A stretch of DNA of 64,000 nt, taken from a candidate division KSB1 bacterium (GTDB lineage: Bacteria; Zhuqueibacterota; Zhuqueibacteria; Residuimicrobiales; Krinioviventaceae). Both the position numbers and the translations under genes were made by a program. The notes under the pieces are model-generated. The model was not told the DNA's origin and searched no databases. It saw nothing but the letters and a program-made list of their open reading frames with translations. Location of the stretch: the NCBI GenBank assembly GCA_034521575.1, contig JAXHMJ010000005.1:124001-188000 (forward strand). Reading direction: 5' to 3'. This document shows positions 31,398 to 40,487 of the stretch, in pieces. Each line of letters starts with the position of its first letter. The stretch's first letter is position 1.

Positions 31398-31537
31398 ATC
31401 CCCTCTCTATTTTTGAAGCATGATTTTCTGTTTATGGATGTGCCGGATTTTGCCGGATTCTTCCTGTACAATCATTTTAAGAAAATAAACGCCACTCGAC
31501 ACGCTCAGACCTTTGGAATTGGTTCCATCCCAATGTA
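30708..31537 (-). repeat. Segmental duplication copy 1 (830 bp), partner of 36321-37150
   Basis: The stretch matches 36321-37150 with a constant offset of 5613 bp at both ends, and with only scattered base differences in the parts compared. It covers the shared N-terminal module of the two secreted proteins, their common upstream spacer and the last part of a sorting domain. The homology fades just before 30708, exactly where the two proteins become different. Confidence 0.8.
31407..31537 (-). pseudogene. Truncated C-terminal sorting domain (copy 1)
   Basis: Encodes WDGTNSKGLSVSSGVYFLKM and RHIHKQKIMLQK, the end of a type A-like sorting domain, identical apart from one residue to that at 37020-37397. 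The first half of the domain (PNPANPSTTLHYSL) is missing: a 442-bp stretch present in copy 2 (37151-37592) is absent here and the ends meet at a 2-bp TA microhomology. The open frame continues upstream into unrelated repeat sequence. Confidence 0.75.
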
Positions 31538-31720
31538 AATGAATGCATTTGACCCGGGACACAGAGGGGTTCGACGGCATTCCCCCATAGAACACCACCT
31601 CAACAAGAAGCACAGGCAGCTCACTCTGCAATCCGCAAATGTCCCCTCCTTTTTCAAAGAGGGGATGTTCGTCAGATGCGGACGCAGTCCGGCAGCCGGC
31701 GGAACATGGGTGGTCCGGGC
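31538..31720. repeat. Intergenic repeat R1, copy A (partner 37593-37775)
   Basis: About 180 bp nearly identical to 37593-37775. It contains the hairpin CCCCTCCTTTTTCAAAGAGG and the block TTCGTCAGATGCGGACG. It is non-coding. A shorter third copy of its core occurs at about 31883-31944. Confidence 0.75.
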
Positions 31721-32046
31721 AGGTACAATCCGGACAGCAATCAACAGTTAATCTGCAAAGAATCTAACCGTGTTTACGGCAGACCGTCATGCCAGAGTGC
31801 ATCAAGAGTACGACGCTCACGGGCGACGATCTCGTCGCCCTACAAATCTGACAAAACAACAGCAAAACAATCAATCTCCCGGTTTCCCCGCCTTTTTCAA
31901 GGAGGGGACGTTCGTCAGATGCGGACGCTGTCCGGCATCTGGTGGAACTTGTCCGCCCACTGGCGGACCGGAGTGGTCCGTGCACCCAAACAAACAAGAC
32001 GAATCATAACAAGCAGCACGGATCCACCCGACAAACTCGCCGACAT
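31721..32046. repeat. Mosaic of non-coding stem-loop repeats
   Basis: No gene is supported here. It holds a perfect 9-bp inverted repeat GGGCGACGA-TC-TCGTCGCCC at 31821-31840 (a related copy is at 37800-37817), another hairpin/TTCGTCAGATGCGGACG unit at about 31883-31944, and an inverted GTCCGCCC/GGCGGAC pair at about 31951-31969. It looks like clustered REP/MITE-type intergenic elements next to the duplicated genes. Confidence 0.6.
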
Positions 32047-33617
32047 TCACTCAAACTCTCTCCGAAACCCGTTATCCAGCCGGATCACACTGCCGTTGCC
32101 CACCAGAACATCCCTCGCAATAAATCCGCCCGTGGCCTCGCAGTGCTGGCGGATGTGCAGGATGCCGTTCGGCGCGTAGAAATTGGCTTCCACCCGGCTG
32201 CCGTTACCGATCGTCACGGCCGCCTGCGGATTGCCTCCGCCGATTGGCTGTTTTCCTTTATTGTTCCGTGTAGACTTTTCAGATTCTCTTCTAGATCCCG
32301 CAATGTAAAACAGCACTTCCGAGGCCGACACACGCTCCGATTTGATCACACCGTTGCTGCCGGTCTCAAAACTCTCCGAAATCAATACCCGGACCGGGGA
32401 TTTTGCCCTGATCTCACAGTCATTGCTCAAACGCAGATTGCGCAGCCGGATATCCCCGCCGCGCAGTACCAGGGTGCAGCCGGGTTTGAGGGTAATGTCC
32501 CGGTAAGAACCGGATGACAATGTATAGGTTTTATTCGGTTTCAGATCAATATCCCGTGCGCCCGGGATGATGTCCGGGAAGGCGGGCAGGCCCTTGCGAA
32601 ATATCCGGAATCCCGTGGATTGCGATATGATCCCGTGAATCGTGCCCGGTTATCCAGGGACCGGCAAAACACGTTTCCGTGCACCTCGGCATTCGGACGG
32701 ATTTGTATGCTGGGCGCCAGAACATCAGAGCTGTCCGAAATTTCTACATTGTTCTCAATAATCAGCTGATCACCTGTAAAATCCGGAACCCCGTCATCCA
32801 CGGCAACAAAACCAGAGGCCACACGGCTGTTTGGATGCAAATGAATCGAACGCAGTGCAATGACAGAATATGACAACGGCGAGGCGATATCAGGCACGCC
32901 AATTTTGATTAACGTTTCTCTGATGCTGGGATTTCTATAGCGCTGCGTGCCGTATTTGAAATACAGTTCTTTGAGCTTGGTGATCACTTGCGGGTTGTTC
33001 GGTGTTACAATCTCAAAATAATCCAGCATACTCCTATTTAGCCCCCATTCTATCTCCCCAAACCGCTCTATATAAGAATTCACATAACGCGGGCGTTCAT
33101 AATACACTGTACTTGTGATAAAATCCGATTGCATTAACAGAACCAATTGATAAGCACAATCAATCAATTCATAATCCGGATGCAAATAATCAAGCTTTTC
33201 TAATTTTATTATTTCGCGGCGAATGTCATGCAACAGCGCGACCTGTAGCTGATACTGTTCATACAGCATATCCCGGGCTCGTTCAGAATCATAATAAAAC
33301 AAGGTGCCCACATAACCGTTATAATTTTCAAAACCGGTCACTGAATCCCGGCGCAGCAAATGACATAATATATTTATATCAGTGGGCAATTGCATTTCCT
33401 GGTCGATCACATCCATATAAACATCCGGATGGCCTTTTATTTTCTCTTCCAGATTCAGTATTCTATCGCTCTTTTTTCCTGTATCAAGATTACTGATTAA
33501 TCGCAAATAGGTATTCAAATCCGAATGCGCCTCTGATGTGCTGATACGGGCAAATACGATTGTTGCGAATAACAACATCATGCATAGCAATATAGATAAT
33601 GTACTATTTTTATTCAT
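32047..33617 (-). CDS. Exported surface protein with C-terminal beta-helix-like region, one frameshift
   Basis: From MNKNSTLSILLCMMLL (ATG 33617, a signal peptide) the protein has a helical N-terminal region (to about 250). A repetitive right-handed-helix-like part follows (IHLHPNSRVASGFVAV, NNVEISDSSDVLAPSIQIRP, GGDIRLRNLRLSNDCEI, VTIGNGSRVEANFYAPNGIL), a pattern seen in polymer-forming or bactofilin-like surface proteins and PilX-type tips. The frames join near 32600 (KGLPAFPDIIPGARDIDLKP, then NKTYTLSSGSYRD). It begins 24 bp after the metalloprotease gene stop on the same strand, so they were co-transcribed before the IS insertion. Function unknown. Confidence 0.6.
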
Positions 33618-33990
33618 GGTGATATTCCTTCCCTGATTTATTATTTTATCAATGGACTCATTAAGCAAGTATCATGGGTCGTTTTAGAAATCCTTCTATG
33701 TGTTTCAATACTCGCATCGGTGCTATCCGGATGTACTCCTTTTTTCGGGAAAAAGATATATGGCTTTGTGGGGCTATCGAACATATGAGATAACAGATGA
33801 CCCAATTCATGCGCAAGAACCCTATACTCTGTCGCATTATTGGGTTCAATAAAGGTTACGGAATCATTCCAGGGCCAAAAGGTTCCCGGAAAAGGCGCAA
33901 TGCCGGCCATACTTGATCTTTTATTTTTGGGCGATCCTATACTAATCAATTCAGCGCCTGTAAAAATAGCATGAACCATGTTTTTATCCC

Positions 33991-33999
33991 ATTCTCGTC
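33991..33999. repeat. Target-site duplication, left copy (ATTCTCGTC)
   Basis: Nine bases identical to 35310-35318 on the other side of the IS. The next base is also C on both sides, so the true length is 9 or 10. Presence of both copies shows a simple transposition event with no later rearrangement. Confidence 0.85.
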
Positions 34000-35309
34000 C
34001 AGTAACGTCCGGTTAGGTTTTTGCACGTAAGTAATTTCGTCGATTTTTTCTATGAGATTTTCTACGATTTTTCTTGTCGGAATCTCGCACTTCATTTTGA
34101 ATTTGAATACGGAGTTCTCGCACTCTTTCGATGTTAACTTTTTCGTTATAATTTTCATGACAATAGATTGCCAGCAGCAAATATGTAATGAGGCCGCCGA
34201 GAATTTGAACCATAAGTCCGTACTGACTTCGAGCTATGAGATGATAGACTTTGAGATGGCGTTTCCACCAAGCGAAGAAATTTTCAATTTCCCAACGAAG
34301 TTTGTATGCCTGAGCAACATCTTCTGCAGAGAGGTCATAACGATTTGTCGCGATCCAGTATTTTACATTGCCGATTTTATAACCGACAAGTCGTATCGAC
34401 TTTTTTGTTTGATTGGTGCCCGGCGTCCCCAATAAAACTATAGCATCATAAAAAACAATGCTTTCTGGTTTTATGTCATGTGCATAAAGACATATTTTTC
34501 TCGTCGATGCTTTGATGCGGCAGAAAAATTGACGACCGTCCTCCTGCCATTGGTCAAAGCGTTTATGGCATTGATAGCCCCGATCAAGAACGCCGGACTG
34601 GTCAGAAGAGAGTATTTGATCGACAAATGGTCGTTCACCGGCTAAACCGCCTGTGAGATATAGTTTTGTTGGAATGGACCGATTGATATCAAAACCGAGA
34701 TGAACTTTTGCCTTTTTAGAGCCGTTTCTATAATCAGCCCAAGTCATTGAAAGAACAGCATCAATCAAAGAACCATCGATGGCAACAAGCTTCCCCAAAT
34801 GTTCAAATTGATTTGGGATAGTGGCCGCAGCTTTGGCTTGAAGTTCATTAAAAACAACAGCTAGTTGTTCGAGGCCGCGATTGTTGATAGCCTCAAAAAA
34901 GCTACTTTTTTTGATTCCATCTTTCGGGGCAATATGCTCCCGAGCAAATGTATCTTCTTGAAGAACCTGGACAAGATGAGTCCCTGATTCATGCTCTTCA
35001 AGATGATAAAACACGAGGGCATTGAGTTGATCTTCAAATGTCATTTGCAGAGGTCGATCTCCTCGTGAAACTAATGGTGGTACCTTGGACAAGATAGCCT
35101 TGATCGGTTCCATTAGTCTTTTGAATGTTTTAGATTTTTGTCGAGGCTTAAACTTTTTAATTTACGTCGCATTTCCATAACACCTTATATTTATTAATGT
35201 TATGAAAGTCGACTTTGAAATTTTTGACGTAATGTCAAGTGTTTTTTTGTGTTATGTCATATTTTTTTGTAGAATCTGAGCGTTGCAATTACCTAACCGG
35301 ACGTTACTG
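34000..35309 (-). mobile_element. Complete IS4-family insertion sequence, 1310 bp
   Basis: Bounded by 19-bp perfect inverted repeats CAGTAACGTCCGGTTAGGT (34000-34018, and reverse complement at 35291-35309), with a further TTGCA matched after two mismatched bases. It carries one intact transposase gene whose stop codon lies in the left repeat. It is flanked by a 9-bp direct repeat, ATTCTCGTC. Ends, transposase and duplication are intact, so insertion is probably recent and the element may be active. It interrupts the metalloprotease gene. Confidence 0.92.
34013..35113 (-). CDS. IS4-family DDE transposase
   Basis: 366 residues, complete. Catalytic Asp113 in AIDGSLID, Asp177 in VLDRGYQ, and the full YREK signature of IS4 transposases: Tyr260-x2-Arg263-x3-Glu267-x6-Lys274 in YKLRWEIENFFAWWK. 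The C-terminal tail is Arg/Lys-rich (KKNRRKSHRKNRR). The stop TAA falls inside the left terminal repeat. It catalyses cut-and-paste movement of the surrounding 1310-bp element. Confidence 0.95.
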   Translation of the reverse strand: MEPIKAILSKVPPLVSRGDRPLQMTFEDQLNALVFYHLEEHESGTHLVQVLQEDTFAREHIAPKDGIKKSSFFEAINNRGLEQLAVVFNELQAKAAATIPNQFEHLGKLVAIDGSLIDAVLSMTWADYRNGSKKAKVHLGFDINRSIPTKLYLTGGLAGERPFVDQILSSDQSGVLDRGYQCHKRFDQWQEDGRQFFCRIKASTRKICLYAHDIKPESIVFYDAIVLLGTPGTNQTKKSIRLVGYKIGNVKYWIATNRYDLSAEDVAQAYKLRWEIENFFAWWKRHLKVYHLIARSQYGLMVQILGGLITYLLLAIYCHENYNEKVNIERVRELRIQIQNEVRDSDKKNRRKSHRKNRRNYLRAKT

Positions 35310-35318
35310 ATTCTCGTC
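35310..35318. repeat. Target-site duplication, right copy (ATTCTCGTC)
   Basis: Matches 33991-33999. In the coding direction of the host gene it reads through GGACGAGAA, and joining across the two copies restores the protease frame. Confidence 0.85.
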
Positions 35319-36320
35319 CCTTTTTTAAATAGTATCTAATACTCTGTAAATCTTTATATATGTTTTTAGTCCAACTCACATGAGTCGCTCCATCGCTCAA
35401 AGCACGATTTATTTCGGGATCATCCAATTGATTTCCTTTCAAAATGCCATCTCTTTCGACATTCACTATAATACCCGCTTGCGCCCAGGCAATTTTTGCC
35501 CGTTTTATTGAAGCATTGACATCACTGTCTTTAGAAGCCGGGCCCCGGCCATCGCTATGGGTTTTTACCCAGTTCTCATCACCACTTCGGAACCTAAACA
35601 CCGCACCCGAACTGGAATCCAAAAAGGGTTCACTGGGTACACCGGGTCTGAACAATTCACCCTGTTCCTTGCCTTCCCAATCGAATTCATCATTGCCCTC
35701 ACCGATAAGATTCCCATCTTTATCATAATACCCGTCATCCCAATATGCCTCCTGAAGCACATAGCAGCGCATATTCAGAATCCCGGAACACTTTACCTCA
35801 GCCGTATCACAGATCGTTTCTCCGGAGGCGGACTGATAACTCACCATCACCACACCGCCCGGATAACATTGATGCGTGCGGTCATTTTGGGATTCATCAT
35901 AAACCGGACCTGCGCTGAATCGAGATTGGTGCCCATATCCGTCATCTGTCTGAGTCTCAATCACATCATCCAGAGCAGGTGCCACCAGCAACTGCGACTC
36001 TGAATTGAAAATCCCGCTATTCACATCCGTTTCTTCCAGAGTTATTTCGTGAGCAGGATCTTGATAGGGCGTGTGATCCCATTTCAAACCAAAATCAGTC
36101 TTGATTTTGACATGTAAGGTATCTTTTTCGTCCGGGATAAAATTTTTTCTTTATCCTGGACTTGTACATAGAAACGCCTCGAATCTTTTGAAATAAAATG
36201 ATCCGAAACGCTTCCCGAATGATCATACGCATGATCCCATAATGATATCTGAAGAGAATCCGTTTCAGCTTGCTGTGAATCCAAAAAGCAGATTTCCGTC
36301 TCACTTGACTCAACCCCCAC

Positions 36321-37150
36321 ATGAAACGTCAATCGCTCCCACCGCCAGGTATTGAGCCACCAAATACTTCCCGGCAGAAATTTAACATCCCAGCCGGTGA
36401 TCTGTCCCAAAGAGTCGTAACAGGTGTAAAAATGACAATTGTAAAACGGTTTTAACGCCCGACCGCGTTCATAAGTGGAATAGTCACAGGTATCCGCTTC
36501 CGCCGTATAGGACAGTTGAACAAACTCTCCCTCTTTAACAGGGCCGAGGTCCCATTGTTGCGGTTTTCCGGTATAAAAGTAATAGTCGTAATCGATATAG
36601 TCACCGGATGACCAGATCGGCGCACAATTGTTCCCGGCATAATAGACCCGATAATCAAATGAAAAGTCGAATCGATCTTTGAGTGTGTCAGAAACCATGC
36701 TGTCTCTATCTACAAAATATAAATTTAAAGTTTCTTCCGGATGCATCCGCCACACCATGCTCAGCAGGTCGGCATGTTGATAGGACACAATCAGATTTCC
36801 CGTTTTGGGTATCACCAGAGTACTGGGTGTCACGGATAGTTTGTGATTGGACTGCACGTTTGTACCCTTTAAGTTCGTGAATGAATCGGGAAGCATTTTT
36901 CCATGAAACACATCAATCTCTACGCTGTCGCGCAATGTGACCTGCGCCGACACCCAAGTATAACCAATCACGAGGCATAAAAACAAGATAAATATATTTC
37001 TCTTCATCATATCCCCTCTCTATTTTTGAAACATAATTTTCTGTTTATGGATGTGCCGGATTTTGCCGGATTCTTCCTGTACAATCATTTTAAGAAAATA
37101 AACGCCACTGGACACGCTCAGACCTTTGGAATTGGTTCCATCCCAATGTA
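36321..37150 (-). repeat. Segmental duplication copy 2 (830 bp), partner of 30708-31537
   Basis: Counterpart of copy 1. It has no net length change against it between the two ends. This copy retains the full sorting domain upstream of the shared-N-terminus gene, so it is probably the more ancestral arrangement. Confidence 0.8.
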
Positions 37151-37457
37151 CAGTCCATTGTCCCGCTTGCTTGTTGCCATTGTACAGTGTCCTGACCTGT
37201 CGCCCGAGAATATTGTAAAGAACAATTTTGATATGTGACGGTTGGGAAAGAGAATAATGCAAGGTGGTCGAGGGATTGGCCGGATTGGGGTATAATCCAT
37301 CAATTCCGGTTTCTGTCGGTATTAATTTTCCTGTATCCGGTTCGGCCCTGAAAAAAACCGCATAATAACGAACAAACATTCCACTGTCTGCGCGCATCTC
37401 AAACCAGGCAGAGCCCTGGCAATCCGGCTCTGTATCAAATGTACGGAATTCAAAAAA
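37020..37457 (-). pseudogene. C-terminal fragment of a secreted protein with type A-like sorting domain
   Basis: An open frame from the stop at 37458-37460 down to 37020, with no credible start of its own (the first ATG, at 37397, is internal). It encodes FRTFDTEPDCQGSAWFEMRA, then LYPNPANPSTTLHYSLSQP, LYNILGRQVRTLYNG, VHWDGTNSKGLSVSSGVYF and HIHKQKIMFQK, a complete FlgD-like / type A sorting domain as expected on SprA-dependent cargo. The cargo region upstream is gone: no matching coding sequence is seen beyond 37460. It ends 10 bp before the metalloprotease gene. Confidence 0.7.
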
Positions 37458-37460
37458 TTA

Positions 37461-37592
37461 GAAACAGAGTCAAGTAAAATTGAATAAAATTCAGAAAAAA
37501 TAACAATGGTTTGCATTTTTTTGCATAGCCGTCGTTGAGGGGGGTAACCATGCCCGGATTGTACGTAATCAAATACAGTGTTTATACTTATA
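37461..37592. other. Non-coding gap upstream of the sorting-domain fragment
   Basis: AT-rich sequence with no gene recognised. Together with 37151-37460 it is the 442-bp segment missing from duplication copy 1. Confidence 0.4.
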
Positions 37593-37845
37593 AATGAATG
37601 CATTTGACCCGGGACACAGAGGGGTTCGACGGCATTCCCCCATAGAACACCACATCAACAAGAAGCACAGGCAAGCTCACTCTGCAATCCGCAAATGTCC
37701 CCTCCTTTTTCAAAGAGGGGATGTTCGTCAGATGCGGACGCTGTCCGGTGTCTGCTGGAACTTGGTTGGTCCATGCACCAAACCTGCTCGACGGACACAG
37801 GCGACGATCTCGTCGACTTTAACGCCCGCGACAAAAATGATCCTC
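37593..37845. repeat. Intergenic repeat R1, copy B, and adjoining stem-loop
   Basis: 37593-37775 is the partner of 31538-31720 with very few differences. 37800-37817 carries a GGCGACGATCTCGTCGAC inverted repeat related to that at 31821-31840. No gene is supported between 37593 and the C1 peptidase stop. Confidence 0.7.
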
Positions 37846-39234
37846 CTACTGATCTTCGTACGGCAGGTACATGGGGTCCCACGGCGCGAGTTTGATCGGG
37901 GTTTGTTTGAGGACCGCCAGAACCGGGGCCGGAACAAACTCTTTTTTGACCACCAGCCGGAACATGTACTCGTCAAACCATTCATCGGTCATGATCATAA
38001 AGCCGTTATGGCCGCTCTCTTTGCCCCAGCTGTTTTCCAGCAGCCATTTGCGCACGCTGCCGTCCGCTGTGGTGTCCACGCCCATCAGGGACATGGCGTG
38101 CGAGGAACCGCTCTGGCGCGACAGGATGCGCTGTTTTTTGCTCATGGACAGCGGCACACCGAACAGCGCTTCATATTCGTAATTGTCAATGCTCAGAATT
38201 CCGGCGTCGCGGTCCATTTGCTTGCCCACATCGCAGGAAAAGTACATGGCTTCATGGTCGCGGATAGAGGTGACCGCCATCTGTTTGAGTTCGTCCAGCG
38301 GCAGATTGACATAGGTCCAGTTTTGCGCGTCATAACGGTTGCGGTCCCATTCAATTTCATAGAGTTTGTAAAACTCGCGTGTGGGATCGTGCATGAGCAT
38401 GACATAATCGTTCAGATCCGTGCCGACCACCTCGTTGTAGAAAGACATCGGAGTATAGGTTTTTGCCGCATGCAAACTGTCATCCTTGTCCCGGTAGCGC
38501 CAGGTAAACGATTCGGGCGGTTCGCCGAGATGCAGAACCAGCAGCTTGTACACATCAGTGAGCGCTTGTTGTTTGCGCTGCCGCAGCTGTTCAAGATCGG
38601 CGCCCTGTTCATGCAGATCACGGATGGCCAGGGCAGCGCGGCGCAGTTTTTGACGCACGACATAACGCATCACGCGTGTATTTTCGCTGTTGTGCGATTC
38701 GGGCATCACGGATTTGGGCACCATACCGTATTTCTCGATCACGGCCACGGCATTGTTCCACAAACCGCCGTCGCCGATGGGATGCCGGAATAGCCATTCG
38801 ACCTTGCGGTCCGTGATATCTTTGTCCCGGGTCGAGATCACATTTTCTAAAAACAGATTAGCCTTTTCCAGCTGATCCCAGAAATACGAGTAATTTTCCG
38901 AGAATTCAAACGATTTCACATTCAGTGTTTCCATCACTTTGGGACGCAGCACATTCAGACTGGTGAACAGCCAGCAGCGGCCGCTGCTCTGCTGATCGGT
39001 GACCGGATCCACGTCGATCTTGTCCGTGAACAAATCGTCAATTTTGCCCTGCATATCGCGGTTGCGCGCAATATCGCGCACATCATTGTGCGCCACGGCA
39101 TTCTGAGCGGCTTTAAAGTGCGTGTCTTTGGACAAATTTTCTTTGAACGATTGCAGCATATCATCCGTGATGGCGCTGTCTGAGGCATAGCTGCACACAG
39201 CGCAAACAAACAAAAGCACTAAAATACGACGCAT
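37846..39234 (-). CDS. Exported C1-family cysteine peptidase, bleomycin hydrolase type
   Basis: 462 residues: papain-fold aminopeptidase of the PepC/bleomycin hydrolase family with an added signal peptide (MRRILVLLFVCAVCSYA), so it probably acts in the periplasm or outside. The catalytic Cys87 is in DQQSSGRCWLF, the His in SSHAMSLMGVD and the Asn in WLLENSWGKESG, all in the expected order. The C-terminal segment WDPMYLPYEDQ is somewhat longer than in cytosolic PepC, whose last residue enters the active site. The frame is intact. It lies beside the duplicated island, with R1 copy B just after its stop. Confidence 0.93.
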   Translation of the reverse strand: MRRILVLLFVCAVCSYASDSAITDDMLQSFKENLSKDTHFKAAQNAVAHNDVRDIARNRDMQGKIDDLFTDKIDVDPVTDQQSSGRCWLFTSLNVLRPKVMETLNVKSFEFSENYSYFWDQLEKANLFLENVISTRDKDITDRKVEWLFRHPIGDGGLWNNAVAVIEKYGMVPKSVMPESHNSENTRVMRYVVRQKLRRAALAIRDLHEQGADLEQLRQRKQQALTDVYKLLVLHLGEPPESFTWRYRDKDDSLHAAKTYTPMSFYNEVVGTDLNDYVMLMHDPTREFYKLYEIEWDRNRYDAQNWTYVNLPLDELKQMAVTSIRDHEAMYFSCDVGKQMDRDAGILSIDNYEYEALFGVPLSMSKKQRILSRQSGSSHAMSLMGVDTTADGSVRKWLLENSWGKESGHNGFMIMTDEWFDEYMFRLVVKKEFVPAPVLAVLKQTPIKLAPWDPMYLPYEDQ

Positions 39235-39381
39235 ACCGTATCCTTTCCTGTGGTTTGGTGATAATCAACAACACCTGCGCGGCCGCGTTGTCAACAATGC
39301 GGTCGGGGGTTGTTTTGTTTTCCCCTTAATATAATAGTTTTCACGCTTCAAGCAAGCTGTAAATTGCTCATACAGCCATTG

Positions 39382-40374
39382 TCAGTTTCCCAGACAAACA
39401 TCCCCGTCACCGGTACGAATCCGGATACTGCCGTTCCCGTCATTCAAAACACAGGAATAGTAATCCTCTCCCGTGTTTACCTGAGAGGCGCGTGATAGAT
39501 CTGCGCGGATATTGCCGTCCCCGGTGGATATCTGCACCTCGGCGGACAGATCTTTTTCGATACGGACACGGATATCCCCGTCGCCGGTCTGCACATCGGC
39601 ATTGATACGGCGCACGGTGCGCAAGTCGAGATCAATATCACCGTCAGAGGCATTGATCTGCACTTTGTCGGCATAGGCATCGCGCATCTGGATATCCCCG
39701 TCTACCGCCTGGATCTGAAAGACGCCGGAGGCATGCCGGATGGTGATATCTCCGTCTATGGCCTGGATGTTACAATCGCGGGATTCAATTTCATTCAGCC
39801 ACACATCTCCATCCACACAGTGAATTTCCAGGTTGCCGGATATATTGTCCAGTTCACAATCGCCGTCAACCATGGACAGGCGGGTCTGTTCATTGACAAC
39901 ATCACGGATATGCACATCACCGTCCGCGTTTTTAATCGTAATATCCGCGCGCCTTTCCGAGATATCGACGTCACCGTCCGCACCATGCAAATCGAGCTGC
40001 ACATATGCGGGCGCATGAATCGTATAGACATATTCATAGGTGCGCATTCCGAACAATCCAAATGAAAATGCCGGCTCTTTGCCGACGATTTTAATACGAT
40101 TTCCGCGCTGCTCGAAATCCACATCAAAATCATCCGAAGCGCCCAACCCGGATATTTTGGCTCGGTAACGCACATCCACCTCGACCTCGTCGCGATCCCA
40201 GGAACGCACGACCACATCGCCGTCACCGTGCTTGAGCTCAAGGACCGTCTGGTCATCCACGGATTTGTAAATTTTATTGAAATGTTTGTCAATGGTTTTG
40301 GCGGAAACCGCGGTGACCAGCAGCAGCACGGCCAAACCCGATATAATGTTAATACGATTCACAGGGACCTCCAA
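39382..40374 (-). CDS. DUF4097-family exported beta-helix protein
   Basis: 330 residues with a signal peptide (to about VSAKTID). The rest is a chain of short strands with the repeated DGD(V/I) turn (HGDGDVVV, GADGDVDI, NADGDVHI, VDGDCEL, AIDGDITI, ASDGDIDL, TGDGDIRV, TGDGNIRA), the DUF4097 putative-adhesin pattern. Aspartates recur about every 18-20 residues, which suggests a solenoid with a line of acidic turns that could bind cations. A stand-alone gene between the C1 peptidase and a GNAT gene. Role unknown, perhaps envelope-associated. Confidence 0.85.
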   Translation of the reverse strand: MEVPVNRINIISGLAVLLLVTAVSAKTIDKHFNKIYKSVDDQTVLELKHGDGDVVVRSWDRDEVEVDVRYRAKISGLGASDDFDVDFEQRGNRIKIVGKEPAFSFGLFGMRTYEYVYTIHAPAYVQLDLHGADGDVDISERRADITIKNADGDVHIRDVVNEQTRLSMVDGDCELDNISGNLEIHCVDGDVWLNEIESRDCNIQAIDGDITIRHASGVFQIQAVDGDIQMRDAYADKVQINASDGDIDLDLRTVRRINADVQTGDGDIRVRIEKDLSAEVQISTGDGNIRADLSRASQVNTGEDYYSCVLNDGNGSIRIRTGDGDVCLGN

Positions 40375-40487
40375 TACGTTAAATCGGAATCATCATATGC
40401 CGGTTCGAATACGTGTTGTTCATAGTACGTATTAAACGCTACAATTCCGATTGTGTTTACGGGAATATTGGCGGCAGGTTTCAATTT

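Larger units (their letters stand above)
33641..37010 (-). pseudogene. Secreted HELGH metalloprotease gene split by an IS element and one frameshift
   Basis: Three pieces belong together. 37010 to about 36143 encodes the signal peptide and the N-terminal module shared with the SLT protein. 36142-35319 continues it (KTDFGLKWDHTPY ... KGREW). 33990-33641 encodes the catalytic end with AHELGHLLSH (zinc ligands and Glu) and TCLMSPLI. Removing the IS and one copy of the 9-bp target duplication joins the last two pieces in frame (YYLKKGREWDKNMVHAIF). The first two join if one base is added to the T6 run at 36143-36148. Restored length is about 680 residues. Predicted to be an extracellular zinc endopeptidase, inactive in this strain unless the IS excises. 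Confidence 0.78.

Noticed and set aside
34052-34435. Open frame opposite the transposase
   Set aside because: It is the antisense shadow of the transposase gene, with no family resemblance.
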